From Haematobia irritans (lineage: Eukaryota; Arthropoda; Insecta; Diptera; Muscidae): a DNA stretch of 64,000 bases. The DNA lies in NCBI RefSeq assembly GCF_050003625.1, contig NC_134398.1:199523700-199587699 (forward strand), read 5' to 3'. A program made the position numbers and the translations under genes. The notes under the pieces are model-generated. The model had not been told where the DNA came from. It searched no databases and saw nothing but the letters and a program-made list of their open reading frames with translations. Of this stretch, positions 1 through 12,308 are shown piece after piece (positions within the stretch are counted from its first letter, which is position 1; each line of letters opens with the position of its first letter).

Positions 1-1200
1 GGTCAAAATTTTATTTCTATACAAAATTTTGTCACAATTTCATTTCTGTAGAAAATTTTGTAAAAAATTTATTTCTATAGAAAATTTTGTCAAAATTTTA
101 TTTCTATAGAAAATTTTGTCAAAATTTTATTTCTATAGAATACTTTGTCAAAATTTTATTTCTATGGAAAAGTTTGTCAAAAATTTATTTCTATAAAAAA
201 TTTTGTGAAAATTTAATTCTGTAGGCAATTTTGTTCAAATTTTATTTTTATGAAAATTTTGTCAAAATTTTATTTCTATAGAAAATTGTGTTAGCATTTT
301 ATTTCTATAGAAAATTTTGTCAAAATTTTGTTTATGGAGAAAATGTTCTCAAAATTTTGTTTCTATATGAAGTTATTTTCAAAATTTTGTTTCGATAGAA
401 AATTTTGTTAACATTTTATTTCTATAGAACATTTTGTCAAAATTTTATTTCTGTAGAAAATTTTGTCAACATTTTTATCTCGATAGAAAATTGGTCAACA
501 TTTTATTTCTATAGAAAATTTTGTGAAAATTTTATTCCTATAGAATATTTTATCAAAATTCTCTTTCTATAGAAAATTTTGTCAAAATTTTATCTCGATA
601 GAAAAATTAGGCAAAATTTTATTTCTATATCAAATGTTGTCAAAATTTCATTTCTGTAGACAATTTTGTGTAAATTTTATTTCTATGGAAATGTTGTCAA
701 AATTGTATTTCTGTAGAAAATTTTGTCAAAATTTTATTTCTATAGAAATTTTTATCATAATTTTATTTCTATAGAATATTTTGTCAAAATTTTATTTCTA
801 TACAAAATTTTGTCAAAATTTTATTTCTTTGAAAATGTTGTCATAATTTTATTTCTATAGAAAATTTTGTCAAAATTTTGTTCTCTAGAAAACTTTGGCA
901 ACTTTTTATTTCTATAGAAATTTTTGTCAAAATTTTATTTCTATAGAAAATTTTGTCAAAATTTTAGTTCTATAGAAAATTTTGTCAAAATTTTATTTCT
1001 ATAGAAAACTTTGTCAAATTTTATTTCTATAGAAAATTTTGTCAAAATTTTAGTTCTATAGAAAATTTTGTCAAAATTTTATTTCTATAGAAATTTTGTC
1101 AAAATTTTATCTCGATAGAAAAATTGGTCAAAATTTTATTTCTATAGAAATTTTTGTCAAAATTTATTTCTATAGAAATTTTTGTCAAAATTTTATTTCT
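1..1200 (+). repeat. 29-bp minisatellite array (forward orientation)
   Basis: About 40 degenerate copies of a 29-bp unit read here as GTCAAAATTTTATTTC followed by TATAGAAAATTTT. The array is cut by the window start. Units vary by single substitutions and small indels. Short open frames in it are only the repeat translated, because 29 is not a multiple of three and every frame is nearly stop-free. It runs directly into the right-end module of the hAT-like MITE. Confidence 0.95.
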
Positions 1201-1335
1201 GTGAAATACCCTAAGAGGTACTGGAGAGGAATAATTTGCCAAATCCACCAAAACATCAAGAATTCTTCCAATCTACCAAACAGTAAAAAATTTACCATTT
1301 TCGGTAGAATTCTACCAACTGTGGCGGCCTTATTT
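1201..1335 (+). repeat. Right-end module of the 29-bp-array MITE family
   Basis: About 130 bp with the series ACCAAAACATCAAGAATT, CTACCAAACAGTAAAAAAT, TAGAATTCTACCAACTGTGG. The same module follows 29-bp arrays at 24037-24157 and 27330-27446, and is inverted at 39116-39240. Here the terminal GTGGCAACC is degraded to GTGGCGGCC, so no end or target duplication can be fixed. Confidence 0.8.
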
Positions 1336-3010
1336 AAAATTCGTTCCATTCAAATTTACGGCCACATAAAAATGTTTTTTTCAATTCATATACTTTAAAA
1401 TCCTAAAATTCATTATTAATTCCTTGGCTAAAAGCCTTTCAAATCCTTTGCCATAAAAATCTCAGAGAATTAAAAGGTTTCTTGACATGATAGTTTATAA
1501 TCCCTTTGATAATGTCACACATCATTATAGATGGTAAATAAATCTGGGTTTGTGTGCTAGTTTGCGTGTGTGTGAGTGTAACAATTAAAAGTTTTCAAAA
1601 TACATTTGAAAAATAATTCCCCTTTACATGTCCTTTTTGGGTATCCAATAAAATTTAAGATTCGTCCTAAGAGAGACACTTTATAGTTTCTCTCTACGCT
1701 AGATTTATTTCATTCTTCATGTCCTGGAACTGCTGGTGTTTGGTTGGTGGATATCTCCATAAGTTTCACTTAAATTACTCATCATACAATACAAGAATTT
1801 GGTCGTAAATGTCGATGAGCCTCTAAAGCAACTTTTGCGATAAAAACGGAAATTTTTTTATGACACCTCTAAGCGACCATTTTATTATGTTGATTATTTT
1901 CTTATTGTTGCGATTGTCTGCGATAGTTGGTGGCTAAGAGGATGTAGGCCTTTGCTCAGTACTTTTGCTGATTGTGGTTCCTGTGGATTGACGTTAAATG
2001 CTCCGTTCGAGTCTAGTCTCATGGGCTGTTTAGTTACCACTCAAAATGCCTTTTAATATTGTTGTTGGGGCCAGGACTATTGGCTGTTGTGTGGGGCCAA
2101 ACGACTAAATAAAATTCATGTGGCAGTCAAGACCCATCTCCTTCCCATGACGATTGCTGTATTTTGGAACTTCATAAAATTGTAATTCAAGTGGAAAATC
2201 ACCACCAGTTCATCTTAGGCATTGAGACTTTATATTTCCGTTGTAATTCATTGCAAGTAGAAGAAAAAAAACCAACCGTAGTCTATTATAGTCATCTTTT
2301 TTTTGAGGGGAAATGGACAATATTATGGCCTAAATTTCGTTTTTTTATTCACCTCCACTCCCACTCCCTTGTCCCATTAAATTCTCATACAATACCCTTG
2401 GAGATTTTAACTGTGGTATTGTGGACAAGATCGTGGTAAACATGACTTTGACGACGTTTTGGATATTTTGGGAATATGCCGAATTCTTCCCAAAATAATT
2501 AAAGTTGTTTGCACCACCAGAGACCAGGGAATATTAAAAAGTGAAATAACAGCAACGCATTTTTGTTTTTTTTTTTTTTTTTTTTTTTGAATGATGACAA
2601 TTATTTGAAATTATGCCAAATGACGGAATAAACATTGAAACACGTAATGTTATTTTTATGTGACCTCCGAAGTGCTCAAGTTGACCAAGGTGGCCTTTAA
2701 TTTCCCCAATGTGTCATTTGTTTATGAGACAATAGTAATCACTCTGATATTATGGTGGCCCGCCAAAAAATTATAGATGACTGCAAAAAAAAAACATTCA
2801 TTTAACAAAGGACAGAAAAAAGCTTTCAATAAATTTGGCTTAATAGAATTTGCAGGATTTTCTTTGAAATTGTCAGCAATTTAAGAAAATGACAAAATTA
2901 TAAATTTTTGTTTTTTTACAAATACACACAACTATAGGATGGTGATGAGAGTGCAATAAATTTGCCATTCCTTTAGCTAAAAACAACAACAACTATAAAA
3001 TGTGAAATTA
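1336..3010. other. No gene recognised; AT-rich non-coding stretch
   Basis: Contains a poly-T run (about 2568-2588) and mixed-composition DNA. The open frame at 2164-2439 has no recognisable domain and ordinary non-coding composition. I see no splice-flanked exon, RNA gene or repeat terminus here. Confidence 0.6.
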
Positions 3011-3011
3011 T

Positions 3012-3165
3012 ACAACGATATAATGATGTCCGTCTGACCGTATATCCCCAACGATGTCCGTCTGTCTGCTTATCTGTCACGCTACAACCTTCAATAATAA
3101 AACTATCATTCTGAAATTGTACACAAACTCGTCTTTTTGAATGTTTCGATTAAGCCCCCACACTC
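3012..3165 (-). repeat. Family B (HINE-like) 3' fragment
   Basis: Reads GATGTCCGTCTG twice, then TCACGCTACA, TTCAATAAT and CACAAACTCGTC. This is the same order as the complete family B tail at 12420-12520. Both the terminal hairpin and the 153-bp units are missing, so this is a relic of about 150 bp. Confidence 0.75.
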
Positions 3166-3230
3166 AAAGAAAAGTTTACTTGCATCCAAAGATTTTGACC
3201 CTCCTTTAAAGATTTTGGGTTTCATTTCGA
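3166..3230 (+). repeat. Repeat terminus shared with 25160-25216
   Basis: CACTCAAAGAAAAGTTTACT, then TTGCATCCAAAGATTTTGAC, recurs inverted near 25180-25216 (CTTTGGATCCAAGTAAACTT followed by a T-run and GAGT). It probably marks one end of a dispersed element, but I cannot pair it with a second end at either locus. Confidence 0.45.
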
Positions 3231-3324
3231 TCTTAAAAAAAATACATTTTTGGGACCCATCTAACATTAAATCCTAAATTACCTACAAACAAATGCCAGT
3301 ATAAATATCCGCATTATATCAGAT

Positions 3325-4665
3325 ACTTGAAAGTAAAAAAGGCCGAATCTTATGTACCCTCCACCATGGATTGCGTAGAAACTTCTACGAAAGACTGTCA
3401 TCCACAATCGAATTACTTGGGTTGTAGTCCATACGACAAAAAAATTAGACAAAAAAGTTATGTGTACGTAAGTCTACAAATAATTACGAATCGATATGGA
3501 TTTTGCACGGTACGTAGGGAGCCAGAATTGATATATGGGGGTCGCTTATATGGGGGCTATATACAATTATGAACTTGATATGGACCAATTTTTGTGTGAT
3601 TGGGGATCGATTTATCTGAGATCTATATAACTATAGACCGATATGGACATAGTTAGGCATGGTTGTTAACGGCCATCTATTAGCACAATGTACCAAATTT
3701 CAATTGACTCGGATGAAATTTTCTCCTCCAAGAGGCTCCAAAACCAAATCTTGGGATCGGTTTATATGGGGGCTATATATGATTATGGACTAATGGACCA
3801 CTTTTGGCATGGTTTTTAAATATCATATACTTCCACCACGTACCAAATTTCAACCACGGATAAATTTTGCTTCTCCAAAAGGCACCGGAGGTCAAATCTG
3901 GGGATCGGTTTATATGGGAGCTATATATAATTATGGCTATAAATAATTATGGACCGATGTGGACCAATTTTTGCATGGTTGTTGAAGACCATATACTTAC
4001 ACCATGTACCAAATTTCAGCCGGATCGTATGAAATTTCCTTCTCTTAGAGGCTCCAAAAGCCAAATCGGGGAATCGGTTTATATGGGGGCTATATATAAT
4101 TATGGACCGATGCGGACCAATTTTTGCATGGTTATTAGAGACCATAAACTAACACCATGTACCAAATTTCAGCCGGGTCGGATGATTTTTGCTCCTCTAA
4201 TAGGCTCCGGAGGTCAAATCTGGGGATCGGTTTATATGGGGGCTATATATAATTATGGACCGATATGGACCAATTTTTACATGGTTGTTAGAGACCATAT
4301 ACTTACACCATGTACCAAGTTTAAGCCGGATCGGATGAAATATGCTACTCTTATAGGCTCCACAAGCCAAATCTGGGGGGGTCCGTTTATATGGGGGCTA
4401 TACGTAAAAGTGGCCCAATATGGCCCCTTTGCAATACCATCCGACCTACATCAATAACAACTACTTGTGCCAAGTTTCAAGTCGATAGCTTGTTTCGTTC
4501 GGAAGTTAGCGTGATTTCAACAGACGGACGGACGGACAGACATGCTCAGATCAACTCAGAATTTCACCACGACCCAGAATATATATACTTTATGGGTTCT
4601 TAGAGCTATATTTCGATGTGTTACAAACGGAGTGACAAAGTTAATATACCCCCATCCAAAAACAA
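3325..4665 (+). mobile_element. Family A HINE-like element, 5' tip missing
   Basis: Starts inside the family A 5' region (GGCCGAATCTTATGTACCCT, CCACCATGG), lacking the ACAAGTATATAC tip. It continues through the AGAAACTTCTACGAAAGACT block, about five 153-bp units built on TATATGGGGGCTATATA, the ACGGACGGACGGAC microsatellite and the tail TTCGATGTGTTACAAACGGA. It stops at ACCCCCATCC, losing the distal half of the terminal hairpin. The 196-aa frame at 3867-4457 is the 153-bp repeat translated and not a protein gene. Class is inferred from structure. Confidence 0.85.
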
Positions 4666-4724
4666 CAGTTAAACCAAAGATGCAAAATCCTCAAAGTCAG
4701 TCTTAGCCTCTATTTGAAGCGTTT

Positions 4725-5250
4725 TATACCCTCCACCATAGGATGGGGGTATATTAATTTGTCATTCCGTTTGTAACACATCGAAATATTGCTCTAAGGC
4801 CCCATAAAGTATATATATTCTGAGTCGTGGTGAAATTCTAAGTATGTCCGTCCGTCTGTCTGTTGAAATCACGCTAACTTCCGAACGAAACAATCTATCG
4901 ACTCGAAACTTGGCACAAGTAGTTGTTATTGATGTAGGTCGGATGGTATTGCAAATGGGCCATAACGGTTCACCTTTACGTATAGCCCCAATATAAACGG
5001 GCCACCAGATTTGGCTTGCGGAGCCTCTAAGAGAAGCATATTTCATCCGATCTGGCTGAAATTTGGTACATGGTGTTGGTACATTGTCTCCAACAACCAT
5101 GCAAAAATTGGTCCACAACGGTTCATAATTATATATAGCCCTCATATAAACCGATCCCCATATTTCATCTTCGAAGCCTCTTGGAGGAGCAAAATTCATC
5201 CGATCCGGTTGAAACTTTGTACGTGGTGTTAGTACGTATATGGTCTCTAA
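4725..5250 (-). mobile_element. Family A HINE-like 3' part, tail-to-tail with the previous copy
   Basis: Reverse-strand family A: terminal hairpin TACCCTCCACCATAGGATGG, conserved tail, GTCCGTCC microsatellite and about two 153-bp units. It breaks off at about 5250 into a short 29-bp array. The tail faces the tail of the copy at 3325-4665 across about 60 bp of other sequence. Confidence 0.85.
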
Positions 5251-5375
5251 TAATATATTTCTATAGAAAATTTTGTCAAAATTTTATGTCTTTATGAAAT
5301 TTTGTCAAAATATAATTTCTATACAAAATTTTGTCAAAATTTTATTTCTATAGAAAATTTTGTCAAAATTTTATA
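5251..5375 (+). repeat. Short 29-bp minisatellite array
   Basis: Four to five forward units (TTTCTATAGAAAATTTTGTC) sit between a truncated family A copy and a foldback-element half. Confidence 0.9.
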
Positions 5376-5650
5376 CGTTTTGTTTTGTTATTGTTGGTTT
5401 ATTCTTAAATCATTTTTTTATTTTTGATTTCAGCTTAAAACCATGCATTGACTAAACTACAAGTGTAGCTTAAAAGAATGTTTGTCAAATTGATTTGGGC
5501 AAAGCCCTATAGACTGCAAGATGGTTGGATGGAAGAACGTTTGGGAATTACTACATTCCTCATCAGCATCCTCTACTTGCAGCAAAACTATCAACCAATT
5601 ATCAGAATAAATTCAGGCAGTTTACTAAACCCACAGTGAACCACACTTGA
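5376..5650 (+). mobile_element. Foldback element, copy 1 (left half)
   Basis: Carries the arm ACTAAACTACAAG, GTAGCTTAAAAGAATG, GGGCAAAGCCCTATAGACTG and the central segment GATGGTTGGATGGA, CATCAGCATCCTCTACTTGC. The complete palindromic version is at 39461-39838. The right arm is lost here. Confidence 0.75.
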
Positions 5651-5725
5651 ACCTTCCGAAAAAAGGTTTATGATAGCCGGTCTTTGCCGAAATAAATTTG
5701 TACAAACATATCTCTTTTCCTTTGC
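5651..5725. other. Short spacer, nothing recognised
   Basis: Non-repetitive bases between the foldback half and a truncated family A copy. Confidence 0.5.
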
Positions 5726-7155
5726 CGTAGTCCATACGTGGTATATATTAAACTTAAAATGGCAGATTAAATACTTATATAATTAAGTTTGACAAAATTT
5801 TCTATAGAAATAAAATTTGACAAAATTTTCTATAGGAACAAAATTTTAACAAAAATTTCTATAGAAATAAAATTTTGACAGAATTTTCTATAGAAATAAA
5901 ATTTTGCTAGATTATTTTTGGCTCGAGTGGCAACCATGATTATGAACCGATATGGACCAATTTTTGTGTGATTGGGGATCGACTATATATAACTCTAGAC
6001 CGATATGGACCAATTTTTGCATGGTTATTAGCGGCCATATACTAACACCACGTTGCAATTTTCAACCGGATCAGATGAATTTTACTCGTCCAAGAGGCTC
6101 CGGAATTCAAATCTGGGGATCGGTTTATATGGGGGTTATATATAATTATGGACTGACATGGACAAATTTTTGAATGGTTCTTAGAGACTATATACTAATA
6201 CCATGTACCAAATTTCAGCAGGATTGGATGAAATTTGATTCTCTTAGAGGATCCGCAAACCAAATCTGGGAATCGGTTTATATGGGGGGCAATATATAAT
6301 TATGGACCGATATGGACCAATTTTTGCATGGTTGTTAGAGACCATATACTAATACCACGTACCAAATTTCAGCCGTATCGGATGAAATTTGCTTCTCTTT
6401 GAGACTCCGCAAGCCAAATCTGGGGATCGGTTTATATGGGGACTATATATAATTATGGACCGATATGGACCAATTTTTGCATGGTTGTTAGATACCATAT
6501 ACTAACACCACGTACCAAATTTCAACCGGATCGGATGAATTTTGCTCCTCTAAGAGGCTCCGGAGTTCAAATCTGGGGATCGGTTTATATGGGGGCTATA
6601 TATAATTATGGACCGATGTGGACCATATACCAACACTATGTGCCAAATTTCAACCGGATCGGATGCAATTTGCTTCTCTTTGAGGCTCCGCAAGCCAAAT
6701 CGGGGGATCGGTTTATATGGGAGCTATATATAATTATTGACCGATATGGACCAATTTTTGCATGGGTGTTAGAGACCATATATTAACACCATGTACCAAA
6801 TTTTAGCCAGATCGGATGAAATATGCTTCTCTTATAGGCTCTGCAAGCCAAATTTGGGGGTCCGTTTATATGGGGGCTATATGTAAAAGTGGACCGATAT
6901 GGCCCATTTGCAATACCATCCGACCTACATCAATAACAACTACTTGTGCCAAGTTTCAAGTCTATAGCTTTTTTCGTTCGGAAGTTAGCGTGATTTCAAC
7001 AGACGGACGGACGGACGGACTGCTCAGATCGACTCAGAATTTCACCACGACCCAGAATATATATACTTTATGAGGTCTTAGAGCAATATTTCGATGTGTT
7101 ACAAACGGAATGACAAAGTTAATATACACCCCATCCTACGGTGGAGGGTATAAAA
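5726..7155 (+). mobile_element. Family A HINE-like element, 5' truncated
   Basis: Begins at GTAGTCCATACGTGGTATAT inside the 5' region. Then come GCAGATTAAATACTTATATA, a short 29-bp array in reverse orientation (about 5790-5910), the captured MITE end GGCTCGAGTGGCAACCATG, seven or more 153-bp units, ACGGACGGACGGACGGAC, the conserved tail and a complete terminus GGTGGAGGGTATAAAAAG. This copy shows the full internal order of family A. Confidence 0.88.
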
Positions 7156-7169
7156 AGAGGAAGAAGAGG

Positions 7170-8627
7170 AATGTTTTGGTATAGCCCACCTATAGACCGA
7201 TCTCCCGATTTTATTTCTTGGGCTTCTAGAATCCGTAGTTTTTACCTAATTTGCCTGAAATTGGAAATCTAGAGGTATTCCAGGAAAATAAAGACGTGTG
7301 CCGAAAATCGTGAGTAGCGGTCCATGTTTTGATGTAGCCCCCATATAGACCGATCTCCCGATTTTACTTCTTGGGCTTCTATAATCCATAGTTTTAATCC
7401 AATTTACCTGAAATTTGAAATCTAGAGGCATTCTAGGAAAATAAAGAGATGTGCCGAAAATGGTGATTATCGGTCCATGTTTTGATATAGCCCCCATATA
7501 GACCGATCTCCAGATTTTACTTCTTGGGCTTCTAGAATCCGTAGTTTTAATCCAATTTACCTGAAATTTGAAATCTAGAGGTACTCTAGGACCATAAAGG
7601 GGTGTGCCGAATATATTGAGTATCGGTACAGTTATTGATATAGCCCGGCCCTCAGATTTGTGATCTAGATTCTAGAAGTACGATTAAACGTGCTGAATAC
7701 TGTGTGTATCCCTCCATGTTTTGGTATAGCCCCCATTACATCGAACTCCCGATTTAACTCCTAGGGTTTCTAGAAATTGTAGTTTTTATCCGATTTGCCA
7801 CAAATTGAAAATATACTGGCATTTTAGACCCATCCCGTGTAAAAATTGGGGGATCTAAGTAGATATGATTAGATCTCAAAATTGGCCGCCTTGGATCCAA
7901 GCAGACTTACTTAGATATGATGAGACACTATTAGATATTATTATATATAATTCCACATATGACGAGATCAAACATTAGATCCAACTGTATATAGGGATAG
8001 ATATAATCATATCTAAGACATTAGACCTAGGCCAATTTTGAGATCTGATCAGATCTAATTCCATAGTAATTAGATATGATTAGATCTTACCATTTTTCGG
8101 ATCTACCCATATCTAATTGTATCAAATTAGATCTCTCAATTTTTACTCGGGATAACAAAGTGTATATGATTTAGTTTTATCGGTTCGTTTGGCTTCCATA
8201 TAGATTTCATTTTTGAGGGTATAGTAGACGCACTGTTCATAATAATTGCTTGAAACCCAATGTAAAATTTCCAGATTTTACTTCTCGTAATCATTTAAAT
8301 AATTGGAGTGAAATTCTACAGATTTTAGATTTCAAATCAAGACGTTATTTCATCATTTTCTTGCACACTTACAAGAGATGTTTGTGATTCCTCTAAAATT
8401 CAAACAAAAAATGGTTCTTATAAACTTAGAATCTGATCTAGTCTTCATAGGTAAAATCTTAACATTTATCTGTGGGAAGCGTACTGGTTGAACTGATCTG
8501 CTTGGAAAAATATCTGTCATCAAACCCCCCTGAGATTTTCAAAGGAAACTATTATATTTTATTCATAGTGGTGGATATTTAAGATTCCGCCCGGCCGAAC
8601 TTACTGCTATAATATATACTTGTTTTT
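7170..8627 (-). mobile_element. Family B HINE-like element with a nested MITE, 3' truncated
   Basis: Read on the minus strand, it starts with the 5' end ACAAGTATATATTATAGCAG, TAAGTTCGGCCGGGCGGAAT and then the subterminal ATCCACCACTA (degraded). Family-specific 5' sequence and three to four 153-bp units follow (ATAGCCCCCATATAGACCGA on the plus strand). The microsatellite, tail and terminal hairpin are gone where it abuts the previous family A copy. A 318-bp MITE interrupts it at 7834-8151. Confidence 0.85.
7834..8151. mobile_element. 318-bp palindromic MITE
   Basis: Ends CCCGTGTAAAAATTGGGGGA and, inverted, CCCGAGTAAAAATTGAGAGA differ at three positions in the first 20. Inside, AGATCTCAAAATTGGCC (about 7890) is an exact inverted copy of GGCCAATTTTGAGATCT (about 8031). 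The interior is rich in AGATATGATTAGATCT-like words. The host sequence reads AGACCCAT before and ATAACAAAG after, so the target duplication may be only AT. The family B copy at about 13740 shows a similar uninterrupted site. Superfamily not determined. Confidence 0.8.
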
Positions 8628-10120
8628 GCTAGGTATGGTTAAAAATTAAAATAGAATATAATGTCGTGATTGTTAAAGGAATTAGAACCCACATTCGATT
8701 CTATGTAAAGAAACTTAAAATATCTCACCATTTTGATAAAAGCTAATTGGTCATTCAAAGTTTTGCAACCCCATATAAATTTCAACTTAATTTCAAATCA
8801 ATTATTTAAAATTCAATAAATTCGTGTACATATCAAAATATTCATGAATGGAATGCCAGTAGACCTTTTTGCATTATGGTCACAAAAAAACAGTTTTTTC
8901 TTCAAAGACTTCCAACAAAACTAAATAAATTCTCCAATTATATAAAGCAATTATATTTGGATTTTGCCATAGAGAATAAAATTTTTAACATTTGTTCCAT
9001 AAGATACCACAAAGTTCTTGCAAACACATAAAGTATAAAAAGTATAAAAATCATAAAATGTATCCCCCATTGCAACCAATAGCATTTACGTCACGGAAAC
9101 GGAAGTAGACAAATTAAGATGAGCCCGGGGAATTCACATAGTCCTTGTCCTGCTATTGTGGTAAAAACACAAAACGTATTGCACAAAGTCATTGAGCTAT
9201 GGGAACAACTTAGCTCAGAGACACAAACACAAATGAAATAAGGAAGTCTCAGTCTTAGTTTCCTTTGTAAAGGAAATTGTGGGAACTTACAATAGGGATT
9301 TTATTTTTTGTTCTTCTTTTTTTTTTTTTCTTACTACCATCATTATAACCATCAATAAATGCCCAATGCCAAGACCATCCTTTGAGCTCACTGGTATTAA
9401 TGTCACTAAAGAGATTGAGAGGGGGACGTAGGGTGGGGCAATATTTAGAAAACCTTTTGTAAGGGTTATTCAATGGGAGGGTCATAATCCATGGTCATGA
9501 CTTTATCTCATATTGAATGCCCTGACAAACAGACAATGCAATAACCAGGACATTCATTCGAACTATGAAAGTCGTCAAGTTCGTTTTGGTTCGATATGGT
9601 CAAGCGGTCACAACAAACAAACAAATAAACAAACACCCTGGGGTTATTTACAATATGATGTTTTATTACTTCATTCGTGCATTTATTGTAGTTGTTATGG
9701 TACTGTGATGTGGTTCTGGTTCTGGTTGGTGTTGTTGTTTTTGTTTTTGATTCCGTTTCCCTTACGCCTTCCTGTTGACAATAGACCTTGTTGGTCTTGC
9801 GTTTACGCATGTTAGCCTCTGTTTATACAACATAAGCACATCAACACATCAGTCCTTGGGCGCATTGTTTTATATTTTATTTTTGTTTGTTTTGTTTGTT
9901 TTGTTTAATAGTGGCATTTTATGTGGTTTTATTTCCTCTTCTGGTTCTGGTTCTGCTTCTGTTTTTTTTTGTGAATTTTTGTGTTTTTTTTTTTGTTTTT
10001 CTTCTACTCGGCTAGCTTGGTGAGATTGGTAGGTTGGTTTTATTATTGTGCCCTTGTCATTTGTTGGTATTGTTAAAAACCATTGTCCTACTCAGATTGC
10101 TACAACTTGTTGTGGCTATT
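8628..10120. other. No gene recognised; low-complexity stretches
   Basis: Contains a T/C-rich tract near 9316-9332, GTTTTGTTTGTTTTG runs at about 9880-9905 and TTCTGGTTCTGGTTCTGCTT near 9940-9960. Open frames at 9508-9815 occur on both strands over the same bases and carry no recognisable domain. Nothing supports a coding call. Confidence 0.6.
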
Positions 10121-10124
10121 ATGG

Positions 10125-12125
10125 TAGTTGGAACAGTGGAATAGGTTCAGGAAAAAAACCAGACGATCTTAGTGATTGAACTGTAGCTTTCACTATCTCA
10201 GTGGGTGCATCACAGAACTGCACAACTAAAGATCTCAGTAACTGAACTGCGAACCTCAAGATCTTAGTGGTTGAGCTGCAGATCAGAAGATAACACTGAT
10301 TCAATTACCGGCCAGAAAATATTAGTGATTGCTCTGCAGCTTCTAAGATCTCAGAGGGTGAACTAAAGCCCTTAAGATTTCATTGATTGAACAGTAGATA
10401 GGGTCACGGCCTAAAGGAAAAAAAAGTTGATGCGGTCACCCCCCAGTTTAGTAGCATATTCAAAGACAATTTCAGAACACCAAAACCACTCAACCACTAA
10501 GATCTTAAGGTTCGCAATTCAGTCACTGAGATCTTCAATTGTGTAGTTCTATAACAGAGAACTTGAAGTCTGAAGTTCAAACACTGTCATCGTGAGTTTG
10601 AAGACAATCACTATTATCTTGGGGGTCCGATTCAGTCTGTGATAAATATCTGGGATCTATTGTACAACCACTAAAATCTTGGAAGCAGTTCAATCGCTGA
10701 GATCATATGTTCTGCATGAATCAGTTTGTTAGTTAGCACAGTCACTGACATCTTAAGGTGTACTGTTCAATCACTGAAACAGTCGATCCAAGATTTCAGT
10801 AACTGCATCACAGCTCCCAAGAACTTATCAGATTAACTGCAAACTATATATGTCATTGGTTGAACAGCAGACTCCAAGATTTCAGTGATTTGAATGTTGA
10901 ACAATGGCCCAAAATATTTGTCAGGGTCTGAATCATACTCTCCGAGATACTAGAGGTAGAGGTTGCAGACTGAATCACAGCTACCACATCTTAGAGGAAT
11001 AACTGCAACTGTCATATGTCAATGGTTGAAGATTTCATTGATTGAACTGTGGATTTCTGCGGTTGAACAGTAGATCCTGAATCACAGCTCCCAATATTTT
11101 AGAGAATTAACTTCAAACGCAATATGTCAGTGGTTGATTTTGCAATCCAAGATTTCATCTTAAGATCTCAGCGACTGTAGTGATAAACTCACTCAATTGC
11201 AGAACAGACGATCTCAGTGATTGAACTGTAGTTTCCATGATTTTGGTGTTTGAAATGCAAGATGACAGTGTTTGAACTGAATACTTCAAGTTCTATGTGA
11301 TAGAACTGCACAACTGAAGATATTAGTGAAAGAACAGTGACCCCAAGATCTTGGTGTTTGAACTGCAAATGAGAAGATCACCCTGATTAATTCCAGACCA
11401 GCAAATATCAGTGATTGCACTGCAGCTTCTAAGATCTCAGTGGGTGAAGTAAAGCCCTTAAGATTTCATTGATTGAACAGTAGATCCAAGATTTCAGTAA
11501 CTGCATCACAGCTCCCAAGAACTTAGAAGATTAACTGCAAACGATATATGTCATTGGTTGAATTGCAGACTCCAAGATTTCAGTGATTGAAGAGTGGCCC
11601 AAAATATTTGTCATAGACTGAATCGTACTCTCCAAGATACTAGAGGTAGAGGTTGCAGACTGAATCTCAGCTACCAGTTCTTAGAGGAATAGCGGCAACT
11701 GTCATATGTCAGTGATTGAAGATTTCAGTGATTGAACTGTACACCCTAGGATATCAGTGACTGTACTGAGAATATATGACATCGGCGATTGAACTTCCAA
11801 GATTTTAGTGGTGGAACAGTACTGCCAAACAATTTGTCAGGGACTGACTCGTACTCCCAACATAATAGAGGTTGTCTTCAAACTCACGATGACAGTGTTT
11901 GAATTGCAGACTTCAAGTTCTATTTATGTGATAGAACTGGACAACTAAAGATCTAAGTGACTGAAATGCGAACCTCAATATATTAGTGGTTGAACTGCAG
12001 ATGAGAAGATCATCCTGATTCAATTGCAGATCTTAGTGGTTGAACTGTAAGATGGAAGAATTCAGTCGTTGAACTGCAGCTCTTAAGATCTCAGTGGATG
12101 AACAGTAGATCCATGATTTCAGTGA
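10125..12125. repeat. Degenerate 2-kb tandem repeat (AAGATCTCAGTGATTGAACT type)
   Basis: Built from diverged units around AAGATCTCAGTGATTGAACT and its variants, with irregular spacing of a few tens of bases. Longer blocks recur: the segment at about 10785-11040 matches 11482-11740 (offset about 695 bp), 10315-10400 matches 11407-11490 (offset about 1.09 kb), and 10200-10300 matches 11935-12030 (offset about 1.74 kb). It has no coding potential, and I do not recognise it as a named satellite. Confidence 0.85.
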
Positions 12126-12132
12126 TTGAAAT

Positions 12133-12308
12133 GCAGCCCAGTGTTGCCACAATGAATTTTTAGTTTGGACCAATATTTTTCCAAAATTGAACCAAAATTC
12201 GTACCAGAGGGCCAATTTTCCAAATTAAATTAATACCATTTAAAAGTTAAAAATTTTCCAAAATTTTACTTCGATAGAAAATTTTGTGAAATTTTTATTT
12301 CTATTTAT
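12133..12308 (+). repeat. hAT-like terminus followed by a short 29-bp-type tract
   Basis: CAGTGTTGCCAC resembles the hAT-like termini elsewhere in the window. About 100 bp later there are two 29-bp-like units (AAAATTTTACTTCGATAGAA). The opposite end is lost where family B begins at 12308. Confidence 0.5.

Noticed and set aside
12133..12308. Complete hAT-like MITE
   Set aside because: Only one terminus (CAGTGTTGCCAC) is visible; no inverted partner or target duplication before family B starts.
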